Positions 5,282-13,625 of a stretch of 21,907 nt of DNA are shown in pieces. The number at the start of each line of letters is the position of its first letter. Positions within the stretch are counted from its first letter, which is position 1. The stretch is from positions 1-21,907 of IMG/VR virus record IMGVR_UViG_3300036668_000145, one strand, 5' to 3'. This DNA comes from a virus. Made by a program: the position numbers and the translations under genes. The notes beneath the pieces were generated by a model, which worked only from the letters and a program-made list of their open reading frames with translations, searched no databases and was not told where the DNA came from.

Positions 5282-5931
5282 AATGAAAACGCGGTATTTA
5301 ATTGCTCTTTGTATTCTTTTTTCATTCTAAATGATTTAATCACGTTTGCCGCTTGTTTGGCGTTACCTTTTAAAGCCGCCGTCAATTCATTTTCTTTAAG
5401 CCATGGCCGGGTATCTTCTTCGTATTTTTTTTCAGGTTTTTTTATAGCCTTTATTTCACTTGGATCAGAACCCTCTGGTAAATCTTCACCTGCATATATG
5501 TAGTGGCCCAAACCAAACATTGCAAAGTTCTTTACTAAGCATCGCATAATCGTTTTATTGACATCAAACATTGAAGCCGCTTCAACTTCTTTTTGAACAT
5601 CTGGCGCACCATTCCAACCTTTAACCATATAACTATAAGGCAAGGCCTTCATGGCTTTATTAGCGCCATTCATAACGGGCAGCCACATCTCCAAAGTTTC
5701 ACCTTCAATAGTTACTGAAGTGCTGCATAAATAGCCTAAAATCGGATCTTCAATATATGGCTTGTTTGTTAATGGGTCTTTGTACACTTTATAAGAGGCG
5801 GTTGGGTATGCTTTTTTAACCTCGGCCCAAGCCCAAGCCCATGACAAATAATTTAAGCCTTGCTTTTGCTCTACCTTGTCATTTACATTAATGGCAGATA
5901 GCGTTTCAAATACTGATTTTGTTTCATTCAT
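5278..5931 (-). CDS. DUF1071/Sak3-like single-strand annealing protein, 217 aa
   Basis: The N-terminal LNYLSWAWAWAEVKKAYP (26-43) is the hallmark of the DUF1071 (Sak3-type) phage annealing proteins, followed by the family core (VTIEGETLEMWLPVMNGANK, then MFDVNKTIMRCLVKNFAMFG and LGHYIYAGEDLP). These proteins bind ssDNA and anneal complementary strands in phage recombination, usually with a partner nuclease and an SSB. Residues after about 160 form a charged tail (KKPEKKYEED, then a helical C-terminus). The start has the leader AAACCAAAATATTATG. It is preceded by a small HTH gene and a promoter, and overlaps a 46-aa gene. Confidence 0.85.
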   Translation of the reverse strand: MNETKSVFETLSAINVNDKVEQKQGLNYLSWAWAWAEVKKAYPTASYKVYKDPLTNKPYIEDPILGYLCSTSVTIEGETLEMWLPVMNGANKAMKALPYSYMVKGWNGAPDVQKEVEAASMFDVNKTIMRCLVKNFAMFGLGHYIYAGEDLPEGSDPSEIKAIKKPEKKYEEDTRPWLKENELTAALKGNAKQAANVIKSFRMKKEYKEQLNTAFSL

Positions 5932-5950
5932 AATATTTTGGTTTAAATTG

Positions 5951-6118
5951 TTAAACAGTAATTTCTAATCCTAATTCCCTAAGTTTAAAAACATCTAAAA
6001 TTGTTAATCTCTTAGGCTCGTCTAATTTGCTTTTTAAAGTAGGCATAGTAACACCTAAATGTTTGCAAATATCCCTTTTTAATAATTTTTTGAATTTAAT
6101 CTGATCTTTTAAAGTCAT
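5951..6118 (-). CDS. Small HTH (Cro-like) regulator, 55 aa
   Basis: A 56-codon frame, ATG 6118-6116 to TAA 5953-5951. Residues about 14-35 (KRDICKHLGVTMPTLKSKLD) read as a helix-turn-helix with DICKHLGV as helix 2 and TMPTLKSKL as the recognition helix, then LTILDVFKLRELGLEI. Such one-domain proteins act as Cro/CI-like repressors. It is the first gene downstream of the promoter at 6136-6143 and of a dyad at 6157-6171, and the annealing protein follows 19 nt later. Autoregulation of the early operon is inferred. Confidence 0.7.
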   Translation of the reverse strand: MTLKDQIKFKKLLKRDICKHLGVTMPTLKSKLDEPKRLTILDVFKLRELGLEITV

Positions 6119-6135
6119 GTTATATATGTTTTATA

Positions 6136-6171
6136 CAAAAATAAAAAATTATTTTTAATATAAGCTATATT
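6136..6171 (-). promoter_or_regulatory. Early-operon promoter -7 box with adjacent dyad operator candidate
   Basis: On the minus strand TATTTTTG (6143-6136) matches TAnnTTTG exactly, about 18 nt before the HTH gene ATG. Upstream, at 6157-6171, AATATA-AGC-TATATT is a perfect 6-bp dyad in the -33 region, a natural operator position for the adjacent HTH protein. No clear TTG element is present, so a weak or regulated promoter is likely. Confidence 0.5.
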
Positions 6172-6186
6172 TTTAAAGTATTTTTT

Positions 6187-6227
6187 AAAAAAAAGATGGG
6201 CAGCAACTTAAAAAGCTACCACCCATC
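6187..6227 (-). terminator. Strong intrinsic terminator closing the structural region
   Basis: Minus-strand GATGGG pairs with CCCATC, with an additional inner AGC/GCT across a bulge and a short A/T loop, followed by T8 (6194-6187). It starts 36 nt after the stop of the tail-tip gene and isolates the late structural genes from the early operon promoter. Confidence 0.85.
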
Positions 6228-6262
6228 AGGCAAACAAAAAAGGAATCTTAATTAATTATACA

Positions 6263-9200
6263 CTAAGGGCAACATTCGGTGTAGCTAAATGTTGTAGTGA
6301 AATTTTCACCAGAAGGAAACGAAAAAGTTATATCTGCTACACCGCATGGATTTTCAAGGGAATTACCAACTAATTGATAATTTCTTACGCCAATTGATCC
6401 AAAATTACCTCTGCCATTATTTTGCGCGTTCCGTAACTCAATAGTGTTATTTCCATACAATATAATGGAAGGGTCAAACCTATATGTTTGCATTGAATTT
6501 ATCGGGCAAACAAAATCTGGTTGAGTTATTGCATAATTTGCGTTTGTACTTCCTATAAAAACCGATCCAACTCGCGAATCCGAGTTTAAATTTAAAAATC
6601 CAATATAAGTTCCGTTTAAATAAACATCAAAATTATCGTCTTTTTCTGAATTTGAGTTGCAAACTTGAAAAACCATAACGCGATCAGGGCAACCCGGAGG
6701 CGCTGCATTACAACTTGTACACGTATTGTATCTAATCCATGAAGTTATGTTTGTGTCCATGCCGCTTGTAGTTGTTTCTGTTCCAACTTCGTAACAAGTG
6801 TTGCCGTTTTTTAATGAAGAACCGTTTGCCAATATTTCAGGCGAATCATTCCTTCCGACAAAACTAACGCCCGGGTCGCTACATAAGAAAATGTTATAAA
6901 ACCTTTCGGTTGTAGGACAAGATTGAAAGCCGGTATCGGTTACGGTTCCAACGCTTGTTCCGGTTATTGTTGTTCCGGTTACTATGTAAAAAACAGACCC
7001 AACAGAAACCCTATCTCCATTTATAAGAGCAATTGCGCTTGTTTGTTGAGCCGTTCTAAAACCACTTACTGAATCGCTGCATCTTGTCAATGAATAATAA
7101 GAAGGGCAACCAGTCTGGCCGCTATCGGTTACGGTTCCGGCATTGGTTCCGCTTGTTGTGGTTCCGGTTACGGTGTAAAAAACAGAAGATACAGAAACCA
7201 TATCGTTATTAGATAAAGCAATTGCGCTTGTTTGTTGGTTACTTCTAAATCCAGTACCACTATCGCTGCATCTTGTCAATGAATAATAAACCGGCTCTGG
7301 AACCGGGCAACCCGTTTGGCCGGTTGTTGTAACATTTCCAACATTTGTTCCCGTTGTTGTGGTTCCATTTACAGTATAAAAGATTGAACCAACCGAAACC
7401 CTATCGTTATTTGATAGCGTTATTTGTGTGGTTTCTTGTTGCGTTCTATTATTAGTTGAACCATCGGCACAACTTGTTAAGGAATAATAAACCGGCTCTG
7501 GTATTGGGCAACCAGTCTGGCCGGTATCGGTTACCGATCCAACACTACTTCCCGTTGTTGATGTTCCGGTTACTATATAGCTTTGAGCGCCAACCGTTAC
7601 CCTATCATTTGTGTTAAGGCTTATTTGTGCGGTAGTTTGTTCGCTTCGCCAACCGGTTGTATTATCGCTGCATCTTTCTAAAGTGTAATAGAAAGGCGCG
7701 GGGGCAGAAGGGCAACCAGTTTGTCCGGTATTCGTTACCGTTCCAACGCTTGTACCCGTTGTTGTGGTTCCAGAAACCCTATAATTAACAGACCCAACCG
7801 CAACCCTATCATTATTAGAAAGTGAAATTGCGCTTGTTTCTTGCCCGGTTCTCCAACCGGCGCTTTCGTCTGAGCATCTAATCAATGAATAATAATTTGG
7901 CGTTACGGGGCCGCCGCAACCCGTTTGGCCAGTTGTTGTAACATTTCCAACACTTGTTCCGCTTGTTGTTATTCCAGTCACTATATAATTAACAGACCCA
8001 ACCGCAACCCTATCGTTGTTAGATAAAGCTATTTGATTATTTTGTTGGGCGGTTCGCCAACCGGTGCTGCCGTCTGAGCATTTCTGTAAAGCATAAAATT
8101 CATTTGCCGGTGCGCTGCATTGTGTTACGCTTTGAACCTCACCCACTCCGCCACTAATAGTAAAGTAAAACGCATTTACCATTAAATAGCTTCCATTTGC
8201 TAAAGGACTTGTTGTATTTGCCGTTATATAAACAACATCTCCAATTGTCGGATATGTTCCCGCGCCATCGTGATAGGCTGTAATGTCTGGCGCTTGCTCG
8301 CATGGATTTGGAAACGCATTGTTAGACCTTTGAAAAGATGTCAATTCTATTGGAACCGGGCAACCAAATACGCCTGTATCGGTTATTGTTCCAACCGTTG
8401 AACCAGTTACGCCTTGTCCTATAATGGTATAATTTACCAAACTTGAATCTTGAACCCTTCTATTATTGCCAAGCGTTATCTCATTTGTGTATTGCGCCGA
8501 TCTATACCCGGTACTGCTATCGCTACATTTTTGTAATAAATAAAAATTAAGGCTAACGGTACACGTATCGTCTACATCAATTAAATTAGCATTAGGCGGT
8601 ACGCTTGGCCTTGTTGTGGCGCAAAAGTCGTTGCCATCGCTATCCGCTTGTAATGTAACCGTTTGAAAAGCCCCGTCACAATCGTAATAAGAATAAGTGA
8701 TTGAATTGTTTTGATCGTCATTTTGAACTCGATACGTTTTACAATTAGTTATAAAAGGAATTGAATAACTTATTTGATTTGCTTTAAAATCTACAACCGC
8801 ATCTGTTGTTTGGTCTCCTAAATGCGCCGAAAAATCATAAACATTAGATTTTACATTAAATTTTAAAGTGTCGATTACTAGAGGTAAAGTTTCAACTAAA
8901 TTTACAAATTCAATTTTTAACCTATTATGTAAAAAAATAGGTATTTCGTTATTTAACTTCTTAATGCTTCCATCGTAGCGCTGTATTTTAACCCTATTGT
9001 CATTTATCCTTTGTTGTGCGGCCAAATCTTCTATGAAGCGATAGTTTATATCACTAGACCTTTTAAACATCGGCAAAACGCCTTTAAACTCATCACCAAC
9101 CGGAGCCATGTAGCCCTTTAAGAATTGATTAAATGTACTGCCTTGGTATATATCTTTATATTCTAATTTATTAGTTAGTTTTTTAGTGGTTGTTTGAGTT

Positions 9201-10846
9201 GTTACCGTTTCTAAATCTTCGCCACTAAATATGAATTTTTCCGGCTCTGCCGTTGCGGTTTTCACATACAATAGATTTTTCCAATTAATTATGGAACCAC
9301 CTAAATACATAGCCACATGAAAAGGTGAAGTTGTGGCGGGTTGCCCAAAATTTACAATAAAATTATGCGGCAAATATCCGCTTGTAACATTTGTAATATT
9401 ATAGGCAATTTCTTTATTGTAAGTAAGCCATTCGCCTCTTCCGGCGTAATTAAATTGATTTGTAAATTCGGTGTTTTGCCATTCGTTTGTTTGGTCATTA
9501 AAATAAAAATTTTCAAAATCGCTTGTTGGCTCACCTCCCGAATAACGTCTAAATGTTGCTAATAATTGATAAGGAACCGAATAAGAAGCTATTATTAATG
9601 GATAGCCTCCATTTTCCATTTGAAGAACAAAAGAAAAATCAAAAACAGAATCCGAATAAGGCTTTGCACCGGAATAAAATTCATTTTTTAAAACACGTAT
9701 AAAAGCTGAATCCGTACCTATTATTTTAATTGATTGGCCCCTTATTCCGTTAGTAGAAAGTTCTACATTGTTAGGATCAATAAATGACCAATTTTCAAAT
9801 TCATCTTCAAAATTTCCGTTTGGTATAAAATTAATTTGCTCAGATAATAATACTTTGCTTTTTACCTCAATTACACCGCCGCTTGTTTCTTTAATTAATG
9901 TTTCGCTTACGGGCAACCCTTCCGTTGGAATACTTATAAATGTGTTTTTAATTATATTTTCAACGTAAACGCCTTCGCTATTGTACCTTCTAAAATCTAT
10001 ATTTTCTAAAGAAGTTATGTCAGCATTGTTGATAATGTAAAAATCTAAATCAGTTTGAAATATTCGGCAATTAAAGCCGCTTAAAATTGAAAATAAAACC
10101 TCTGAACAATTATATTTATAAGTGTTTTCATCTGTATAGGTACTTGTATTAATTATTAAATCTTCAAATACATTCGTAACCGCCGCCGCGTTTTCTTCTT
10201 TTAAATCTGTTTTAACATAAATATTGTACTCTAAACCCGTTTCTAATAGTACTTTATGTAAACACTCCCAAAGTGTCACCTCGTTGTTAGGTGTTAAAGG
10301 AAAATCCACTCCTTTAAGCAATCCTAAGCCATCAACTGCCTTAAAACTTACATTAAAGGGCGTTGAAGTAATGCCTTGTTCGTAAGTATCTTGTATTAAA
10401 TAGCCCTGCCAAAAGGCTCTATAATTGTCAGAAGTAATACCTTGCTGCCAACCAACTGAATAATCGTTCCAATTTTCTGCAATTGTGTTCCAAACCTCGC
10501 TTTCATCGCCCCAATAGTCGTTTGATAATTCCCAATTTTCTGTTTTATCTTCCCAAAAAGGCACTCGCGTTTCTGCATAATAAACTTTAACTAAAAATTC
10601 TCGTTCGTCAAAATCGTAAAAATCTTCATAAACAACAAAATCCGTTTGAATTAAATTCACTTCGCAATTTGAAGCAATTAACGGATCGTAAAAATCATTG
10701 TTTTGCTCCCATGACAAAACAACGGGGCTTCCGGTTCCAATTAAAGGAAAAACCGTATCTGAATAATCTTTTTTTAATATTTCTAAACGCCTTTTATTGC
10801 CTTGTGCATCTGAAAAATCTAAACGATATTTAACGCCGTATGCCAT
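6263..10846 (-). CDS. Tail-tip/baseplate protein with eight Cys-containing tandem modules, 1527 aa
   Basis: By position directly after the tape measure and by size, this is the tail-tip (Tal-like) protein that forms the distal tail and probably carries adsorption domains. Residues 1-180 resemble the hub start of Bacteroidota phage tail proteins (FWQGYLIQDTYEQG, then VSFKAVDGLGLLKG). Within this lies an acidic insert with Trp at 98, 105, 112, 119, 126 and 133. The middle (about 330-560) is beta-rich and contains a possible carbohydrate-binding-like region. Modules of 63-68 residues start near 767, 917, 985, 1053, 1120, 1187 and 1250, plus a degenerate one near 1316; each has YYSLxRCSD, an SNNDRVxVGSVxY core and ends TGQTGC. 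A separate C-terminal domain (about 1388-1527) ends in TECCP. Receptor binding is inferred. Confidence 0.8.
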   Translation of the reverse strand: MAYGVKYRLDFSDAQGNKRRLEILKKDYSDTVFPLIGTGSPVVLSWEQNNDFYDPLIASNCEVNLIQTDFVVYEDFYDFDEREFLVKVYYAETRVPFWEDKTENWELSNDYWGDESEVWNTIAENWNDYSVGWQQGITSDNYRAFWQGYLIQDTYEQGITSTPFNVSFKAVDGLGLLKGVDFPLTPNNEVTLWECLHKVLLETGLEYNIYVKTDLKEENAAAVTNVFEDLIINTSTYTDENTYKYNCSEVLFSILSGFNCRIFQTDLDFYIINNADITSLENIDFRRYNSEGVYVENIIKNTFISIPTEGLPVSETLIKETSGGVIEVKSKVLLSEQINFIPNGNFEDEFENWSFIDPNNVELSTNGIRGQSIKIIGTDSAFIRVLKNEFYSGAKPYSDSVFDFSFVLQMENGGYPLIIASYSVPYQLLATFRRYSGGEPTSDFENFYFNDQTNEWQNTEFTNQFNYAGRGEWLTYNKEIAYNITNVTSGYLPHNFIVNFGQPATTSPFHVAMYLGGSIINWKNLLYVKTATAEPEKFIFSGEDLETVTTQTTTKKLTNKLEYKDIYQGSTFNQFLKGYMAPVGDEFKGVLPMFKRSSDINYRFIEDLAAQQRINDNRVKIQRYDGSIKKLNNEIPIFLHNRLKIEFVNLVETLPLVIDTLKFNVKSNVYDFSAHLGDQTTDAVVDFKANQISYSIPFITNCKTYRVQNDDQNNSITYSYYDCDGAFQTVTLQADSDGNDFCATTRPSVPPNANLIDVDDTCTVSLNFYLLQKCSDSSTGYRSAQYTNEITLGNNRRVQDSSLVNYTIIGQGVTGSTVGTITDTGVFGCPVPIELTSFQRSNNAFPNPCEQAPDITAYHDGAGTYPTIGDVVYITANTTSPLANGSYLMVNAFYFTISGGVGEVQSVTQCSAPANEFYALQKCSDGSTGWRTAQQNNQIALSNNDRVAVGSVNYIVTGITTSGTSVGNVTTTGQTGCGGPVTPNYYSLIRCSDESAGWRTGQETSAISLSNNDRVAVGSVNYRVSGTTTTGTSVGTVTNTGQTGCPSAPAPFYYTLERCSDNTTGWRSEQTTAQISLNTNDRVTVGAQSYIVTGTSTTGSSVGSVTDTGQTGCPIPEPVYYSLTSCADGSTNNRTQQETTQITLSNNDRVSVGSIFYTVNGTTTTGTNVGNVTTTGQTGCPVPEPVYYSLTRCSDSGTGFRSNQQTSAIALSNNDMVSVSSVFYTVTGTTTSGTNAGTVTDSGQTGCPSYYSLTRCSDSVSGFRTAQQTSAIALINGDRVSVGSVFYIVTGTTITGTSVGTVTDTGFQSCPTTERFYNIFLCSDPGVSFVGRNDSPEILANGSSLKNGNTCYEVGTETTTSGMDTNITSWIRYNTCTSCNAAPPGCPDRVMVFQVCNSNSEKDDNFDVYLNGTYIGFLNLNSDSRVGSVFIGSTNANYAITQPDFVCPINSMQTYRFDPSIILYGNNTIELRNAQNNGRGNFGSIGVRNYQLVGNSLENPCGVADITFSFPSGENFTTTFSYTECCP
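6690..8547 (-). repeat. Tandem module array in the tail-tip gene
   Basis: Roughly 190-205-bp units encode the modules. Copies 2 to 7 are contiguous (6902-8098); copy 1 (to 8547) is separated from them by an 83-residue insert, and copy 8 (to about 6690) is degenerate. Neighbouring copies share long DNA stretches such as CTTGTCAATGAATAATA, so unequal recombination could change copy number without a frameshift. Confidence 0.85.
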
Positions 10847-10855
10847 CTCTCTAAT

Positions 10856-12802
10856 TTACTTTATTCGTGACCTTGTTTTTTCCGCTTTTTGTAAAAGAAC
10901 AACTAAATCTTGGCCGTTAATCCTAAATTCACCCGTTACGTTTACATTGCTATTGCCGCCATTGTTCCCTATAATATTCTTTAATTTATCCAAAGGCGCT
11001 ATAACTTCAGGATTTGATCTTGCACCAGGATATTCTCCAACAAGCCCCATTGTAGGCCCCGAAACAATACCACCATCTGCAAAGGCCGAAAAACCTCCAC
11101 TTTGAACCCTTGTTGCTAATCCAGTTAATACGGTTCCTAAAGCTATTGCAGCTATTCCGGCAACTGTCCCAACAATAGGTAATGCAAAAGTTGTTGCTAA
11201 ATTAGAAGCTGCCAAAGCCGCCTTACCCATTTGTTTTAATAAACCTCCTAAAACGCCTAAAATTGCACCGGCCAAAGCGCCCATCATGCTTTTGCCTTCT
11301 ACTATTGCAGTAGCTAAAGCCATTCCCATGGTTTCCGCTATTTGCCCGAAATTTATTTCAAAAGCACCTTTTAAATTTTCGGTTCCTTCTTTTATCGTTT
11401 CAAAATACGATAGCGCTTGCGTTGTGCTTTCTTTAAGCGCGTTGGTGTCTATTCTTAATCCAAATTTATTGACATCAAAAAGCCCCTTAAACAATTCATC
11501 GCGCTTGCGTTGCGCTTCTTCGCCGTTTATTACTTCTACATTTTCAATTTGTAGCCTTGGCGTTATAACCGTTGCCGCTGATTTGCTTTCTTCAGGTGCA
11601 TTAGGCATTAAAATAGTTTTGTAATCTAAGCCGTTTCCACCTTTTTGACCAATAGCAGAGGCCGCTGCATTTGCGGTTGCCGCCGCATCTACAATCTTTT
11701 TGCTTTCTGCAATAGCCAACCTTCCGGCAATAGATAAAGGAGCCGCAATACCGCTTAATGAGGTTTTTATTTGCTCCCAAGTGCTTAAACTAGGCGCTAT
11801 TTTATTTGCAGCAACTAAAAATGCAACACCTAAAGCCGTAACCGCTGCCGCTGCCGCAATAAATGGATTTGCCAATAAAGCGGTATTAACATAAACAATT
11901 GCAACTCTTAAACCTGCTAAACCTTTAGCCATTAAACCAATAACAATAAGAAGAGGCCCAATTGCCGCAGCAATTCCGGCAATAACAACTATTGTTTTTT
12001 TCCCTTCTGGACTTAAATTTTTAAAACCTTTTAAAATGCTGTTTAATTTAGTGGCAACTTTAATGAATAAAGGTAAAATCACTTCGCCAAATAACGCGCC
12101 CAATTCCTTTATGCTTTCTTGAAAAATTCGCATTTGGTTTGCGGCCCCATCTGAAGTTCTTGCAAAATCGCCAATCGCATTTTCAGATTTAGCCATTACA
12201 AAGGAATAACGCAATTGTACCTTCTCGGCTTGCGTAAAAGATTTTATGTTTTTTAATGTACCTTGTTCAAGTGCAAACTGCGCTAAATTGGCTTCGGTCA
12301 TTACAATACCAAGGCGCTTTAAACTTTCGGTTTCGCCGGTAAAAACGCCATTAAGTGCAGTTGTAACTTCTTCTATATTCATGTTCTTAAAAGAAGCTAA
12401 ATCACCAGCCAATCCAACTAAGGAAGTAGATAATTGAGAAGCCTCGGAAGTGCTGGCCCCCATTGAAGTAGCCATATCGCCAAACAACGCCGCCATGTCT
12501 AGGGCCGTACCCTCGGCAATACCAAAACTTTCTAAAGCTGTTTTAGCAAAATCCCTAACTTCCCCAGAAGAACCTTTAAAAGCTACATCAACTTTATTTA
12601 GGCTTTCTTGAAAATCGGAAGCCATTTTAATTGCAGCGCCCCCAGCTAATATAATTGGAGCCGTTACAAAAAGGCTCATTGATTTACCTATTTTAGTAGC
12701 TGAATCGCCAAAAAATTTTAATTTCTTTTCAGCGGCGTTTAATGAAGCGCTTAATTTAGTAGCGTCACCGGTTAATATTACCTTTAATTCATTTGATGCC
12801 AT
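10856..12802 (-). CDS. Tail tape measure protein, 648 aa
   Basis: The TP901-type tape-measure core is seen in MASNELKVILTGDATKLSAS followed by LNAAEKKL, SLFVTAPI, GAAIKMASDFQESLNKVDVA, ALESFGIAEGTALDMAALFG and VTTALNGVFTGETESLKRLG. Hydrophobic segments lie at about 270-295 and 300-333, as usual for tape measures that may help DNA cross the membrane, and a Gly/Ala-rich region near 490-580 follows. It sets tail length; at about 1.5 angstrom per residue the tail would be near 100 nm. It follows the chaperone frames and precedes the tail-tip gene by 9 nt, the standard siphovirus order. A perfect TAnnTTTG box lies 18 nt upstream. Confidence 0.93.
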   Translation of the reverse strand: MASNELKVILTGDATKLSASLNAAEKKLKFFGDSATKIGKSMSLFVTAPIILAGGAAIKMASDFQESLNKVDVAFKGSSGEVRDFAKTALESFGIAEGTALDMAALFGDMATSMGASTSEASQLSTSLVGLAGDLASFKNMNIEEVTTALNGVFTGETESLKRLGIVMTEANLAQFALEQGTLKNIKSFTQAEKVQLRYSFVMAKSENAIGDFARTSDGAANQMRIFQESIKELGALFGEVILPLFIKVATKLNSILKGFKNLSPEGKKTIVVIAGIAAAIGPLLIVIGLMAKGLAGLRVAIVYVNTALLANPFIAAAAAVTALGVAFLVAANKIAPSLSTWEQIKTSLSGIAAPLSIAGRLAIAESKKIVDAAATANAAASAIGQKGGNGLDYKTILMPNAPEESKSAATVITPRLQIENVEVINGEEAQRKRDELFKGLFDVNKFGLRIDTNALKESTTQALSYFETIKEGTENLKGAFEINFGQIAETMGMALATAIVEGKSMMGALAGAILGVLGGLLKQMGKAALAASNLATTFALPIVGTVAGIAAIALGTVLTGLATRVQSGGFSAFADGGIVSGPTMGLVGEYPGARSNPEVIAPLDKLKNIIGNNGGNSNVNVTGEFRINGQDLVVLLQKAEKTRSRIK

Positions 12803-12820
12803 ATCTAAAAATATATTTTA

Positions 12821-12828
12821 CAAAAATA
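12821..12828 (-). promoter_or_regulatory. Promoter -7 box before the tape measure gene
   Basis: Minus-strand TATTTTTG (12828-12821) matches TAnnTTTG in the 42-nt gap between the chaperone frame and the tape measure ATG. The upstream TTG element is unclear, so this may be an auxiliary promoter for the distal tail genes. Confidence 0.4.
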
Positions 12829-12844
12829 ACCAAAAAAACACAAT

Positions 12845-13174
12845 TTAAAAAAGTAGCTTATTCACTTTAGCCTCAAAGGCTTCTTTCTGCTCTTTTGTGC
12901 TTTGCGGTTCTTTGTTTGTTTTGCTCATTGAATCTTGCGGCAAAGAAAATAACTGATCGGGCCGCTTGGCATCGCCTTTTTTAGTTATGTTGGTGTTGTG
13001 AATCCATGAAGCCAAATAGCGCGTCATTTCCCAATTCAAATTTGTTTTTATGATATAACTTTCGCCCAACAAAGCGTTTTCTTTCCATGTTTGGCCCCAA
13101 AATTTATCAGGTTCTATGCCAGCTTGTCCAATATAGAAATCCAATAAGGTGTTCCAATCAATTGGGCTTAGGCT
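12845..13174 (-). CDS. Tail assembly chaperone, -1 frame part (T-like domain), made by frameshift
   Basis: This frame has no ATG near its beginning; the earliest plausible independent start is a TTG at 13144. It is in the -1 frame relative to the upstream chaperone and joins it at the A7 run 13180-13174, where the first -1 codons encode SLSPIDWNTLLDFYIGQAGI. The following EPDKFWGQTWKENALL and NLNWEMTRYLASWI resemble the T part of lambda G-T/HK97 gp13-14 chaperones, which bind the tape measure and the tail tube. The fused product would be 235 aa (126 + 109). A charged tail (SKTNKEPQSTKEQKEAFEAK) ends it. Independent translation from TTG is the alternative. Confidence 0.75.
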   Translation of the reverse strand, partial: SLSPIDWNTLLDFYIGQAGIEPDKFWGQTWKENALLGESYIIKTNLNWEMTRYLASWIHNTNITKKGDAKRPDQLFSLPQDSMSKTNKEPQSTKEQKEAFEAKVNKLLF

Positions 13175-13551
13175 TTTTTTGGTTTTACCGCCCCTTTTGG
13201 ATCCGCACCCCTTAAACCGCCGTTTAAATCATTGCCTAATATACGGCTTTGTGCAAGCGCGTTTGTAATATTAGTAAAATCTTCGGTTGTTAATTCATCA
13301 CACCATGCCCCCACTTTATAGACATTGTAATCAATTGAATTTCCTTCTTCTTGGTCATAGGCTAAAATTCCGGCGTACACCAAGGCTCTTAATGTATTGA
13401 AATTCATTTCGGCGCTAAATACTTTGTCGATTTGACCTATTGAAATGCCTAATTCATCTGTAAAAGCAGCCCAAAAATTCATTGAAAAGTGCATTGTTCT
13501 TTGTTTACCGCCTAATTTAATAGCGAAAAACCCCCTTTGTTTGTTTACCAT
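13168..13551 (-). CDS. Tail assembly chaperone, G-like short form, 127 aa
   Basis: Located between the tail tube and the tape measure, the place of lambda gpG/HK97 gp13. The sequence (MVNKQRGFFAIKLGGKQRTM, MNFWAAFTDELGIS, TLRALVYAGILAY, YNVYKVGAWCDEL) fits the small helical chaperone type, with a flexible basic end (GADPKGAVKPKKA). Its stop (13170-13168) lies one codon after an A7 slippery run. The short and frameshifted forms would coat the tape measure during tail assembly and leave before the tail is complete. Confidence 0.82.
   Translation of the reverse strand: MVNKQRGFFAIKLGGKQRTMHFSMNFWAAFTDELGISIGQIDKVFSAEMNFNTLRALVYAGILAYDQEEGNSIDYNVYKVGAWCDELTTEDFTNITNALAQSRILGNDLNGGLRGADPKGAVKPKKA
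13174..13180 (-). other. -1 programmed ribosomal frameshift site (A AAA AAA)
   Basis: In the 0 frame the codons are CCA AAA AAA GCC TAA, so the heptamer A AAA AAA is in the correct register for a -1 slip. The -1 frame continues as AGC CTA AGC CCA ATT into the T-like domain. Eight nt downstream, minus-strand CCAAT-TG-ATTGG (13165-13154) could form a small stimulatory hairpin. Confidence 0.75.
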
Positions 13552-13575
13552 TTTTCCTTTTTTTAAAATTTAACC

Positions 13576-13606
13576 AAAAAAAAGGCAGCCTTTATGACCG
13601 CCTTTT
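13576..13606 (-). terminator. Intrinsic terminator after the tail tube gene
   Basis: Minus-strand AAAGGCGG pairs with CTGCCTTT (one G-T pair) around a 9-nt loop and runs into a long T tract (13583-13576). It lies 20 nt after the tail tube stop, probably lowering transcription of chaperone and tape measure relative to the abundant tube protein. Confidence 0.8.
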
Positions 13607-13625
13607 ATATTATTATTATATTCAA

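Noticed and set aside
5278-5931. Assignment to the ERF or RecT/Bet annealing families
   Set aside because: The LSWAWAWAEVKKAYP start is the DUF1071/Sak3 type; ERF and RecT signatures are not seen.
6690-8547. CRISPR array or diversity-generating retroelement target
   Set aside because: The repeats are about 200 bp, coding and in frame, with no short constant repeat/spacer pattern, no reverse transcriptase and no template repeat in the window.
12845-13144. Independent gene starting at TTG 13144
   Set aside because: The frame extends upstream without an ATG to the A7 run and continues the chaperone in the -1 frame; a frameshift product explains it better.
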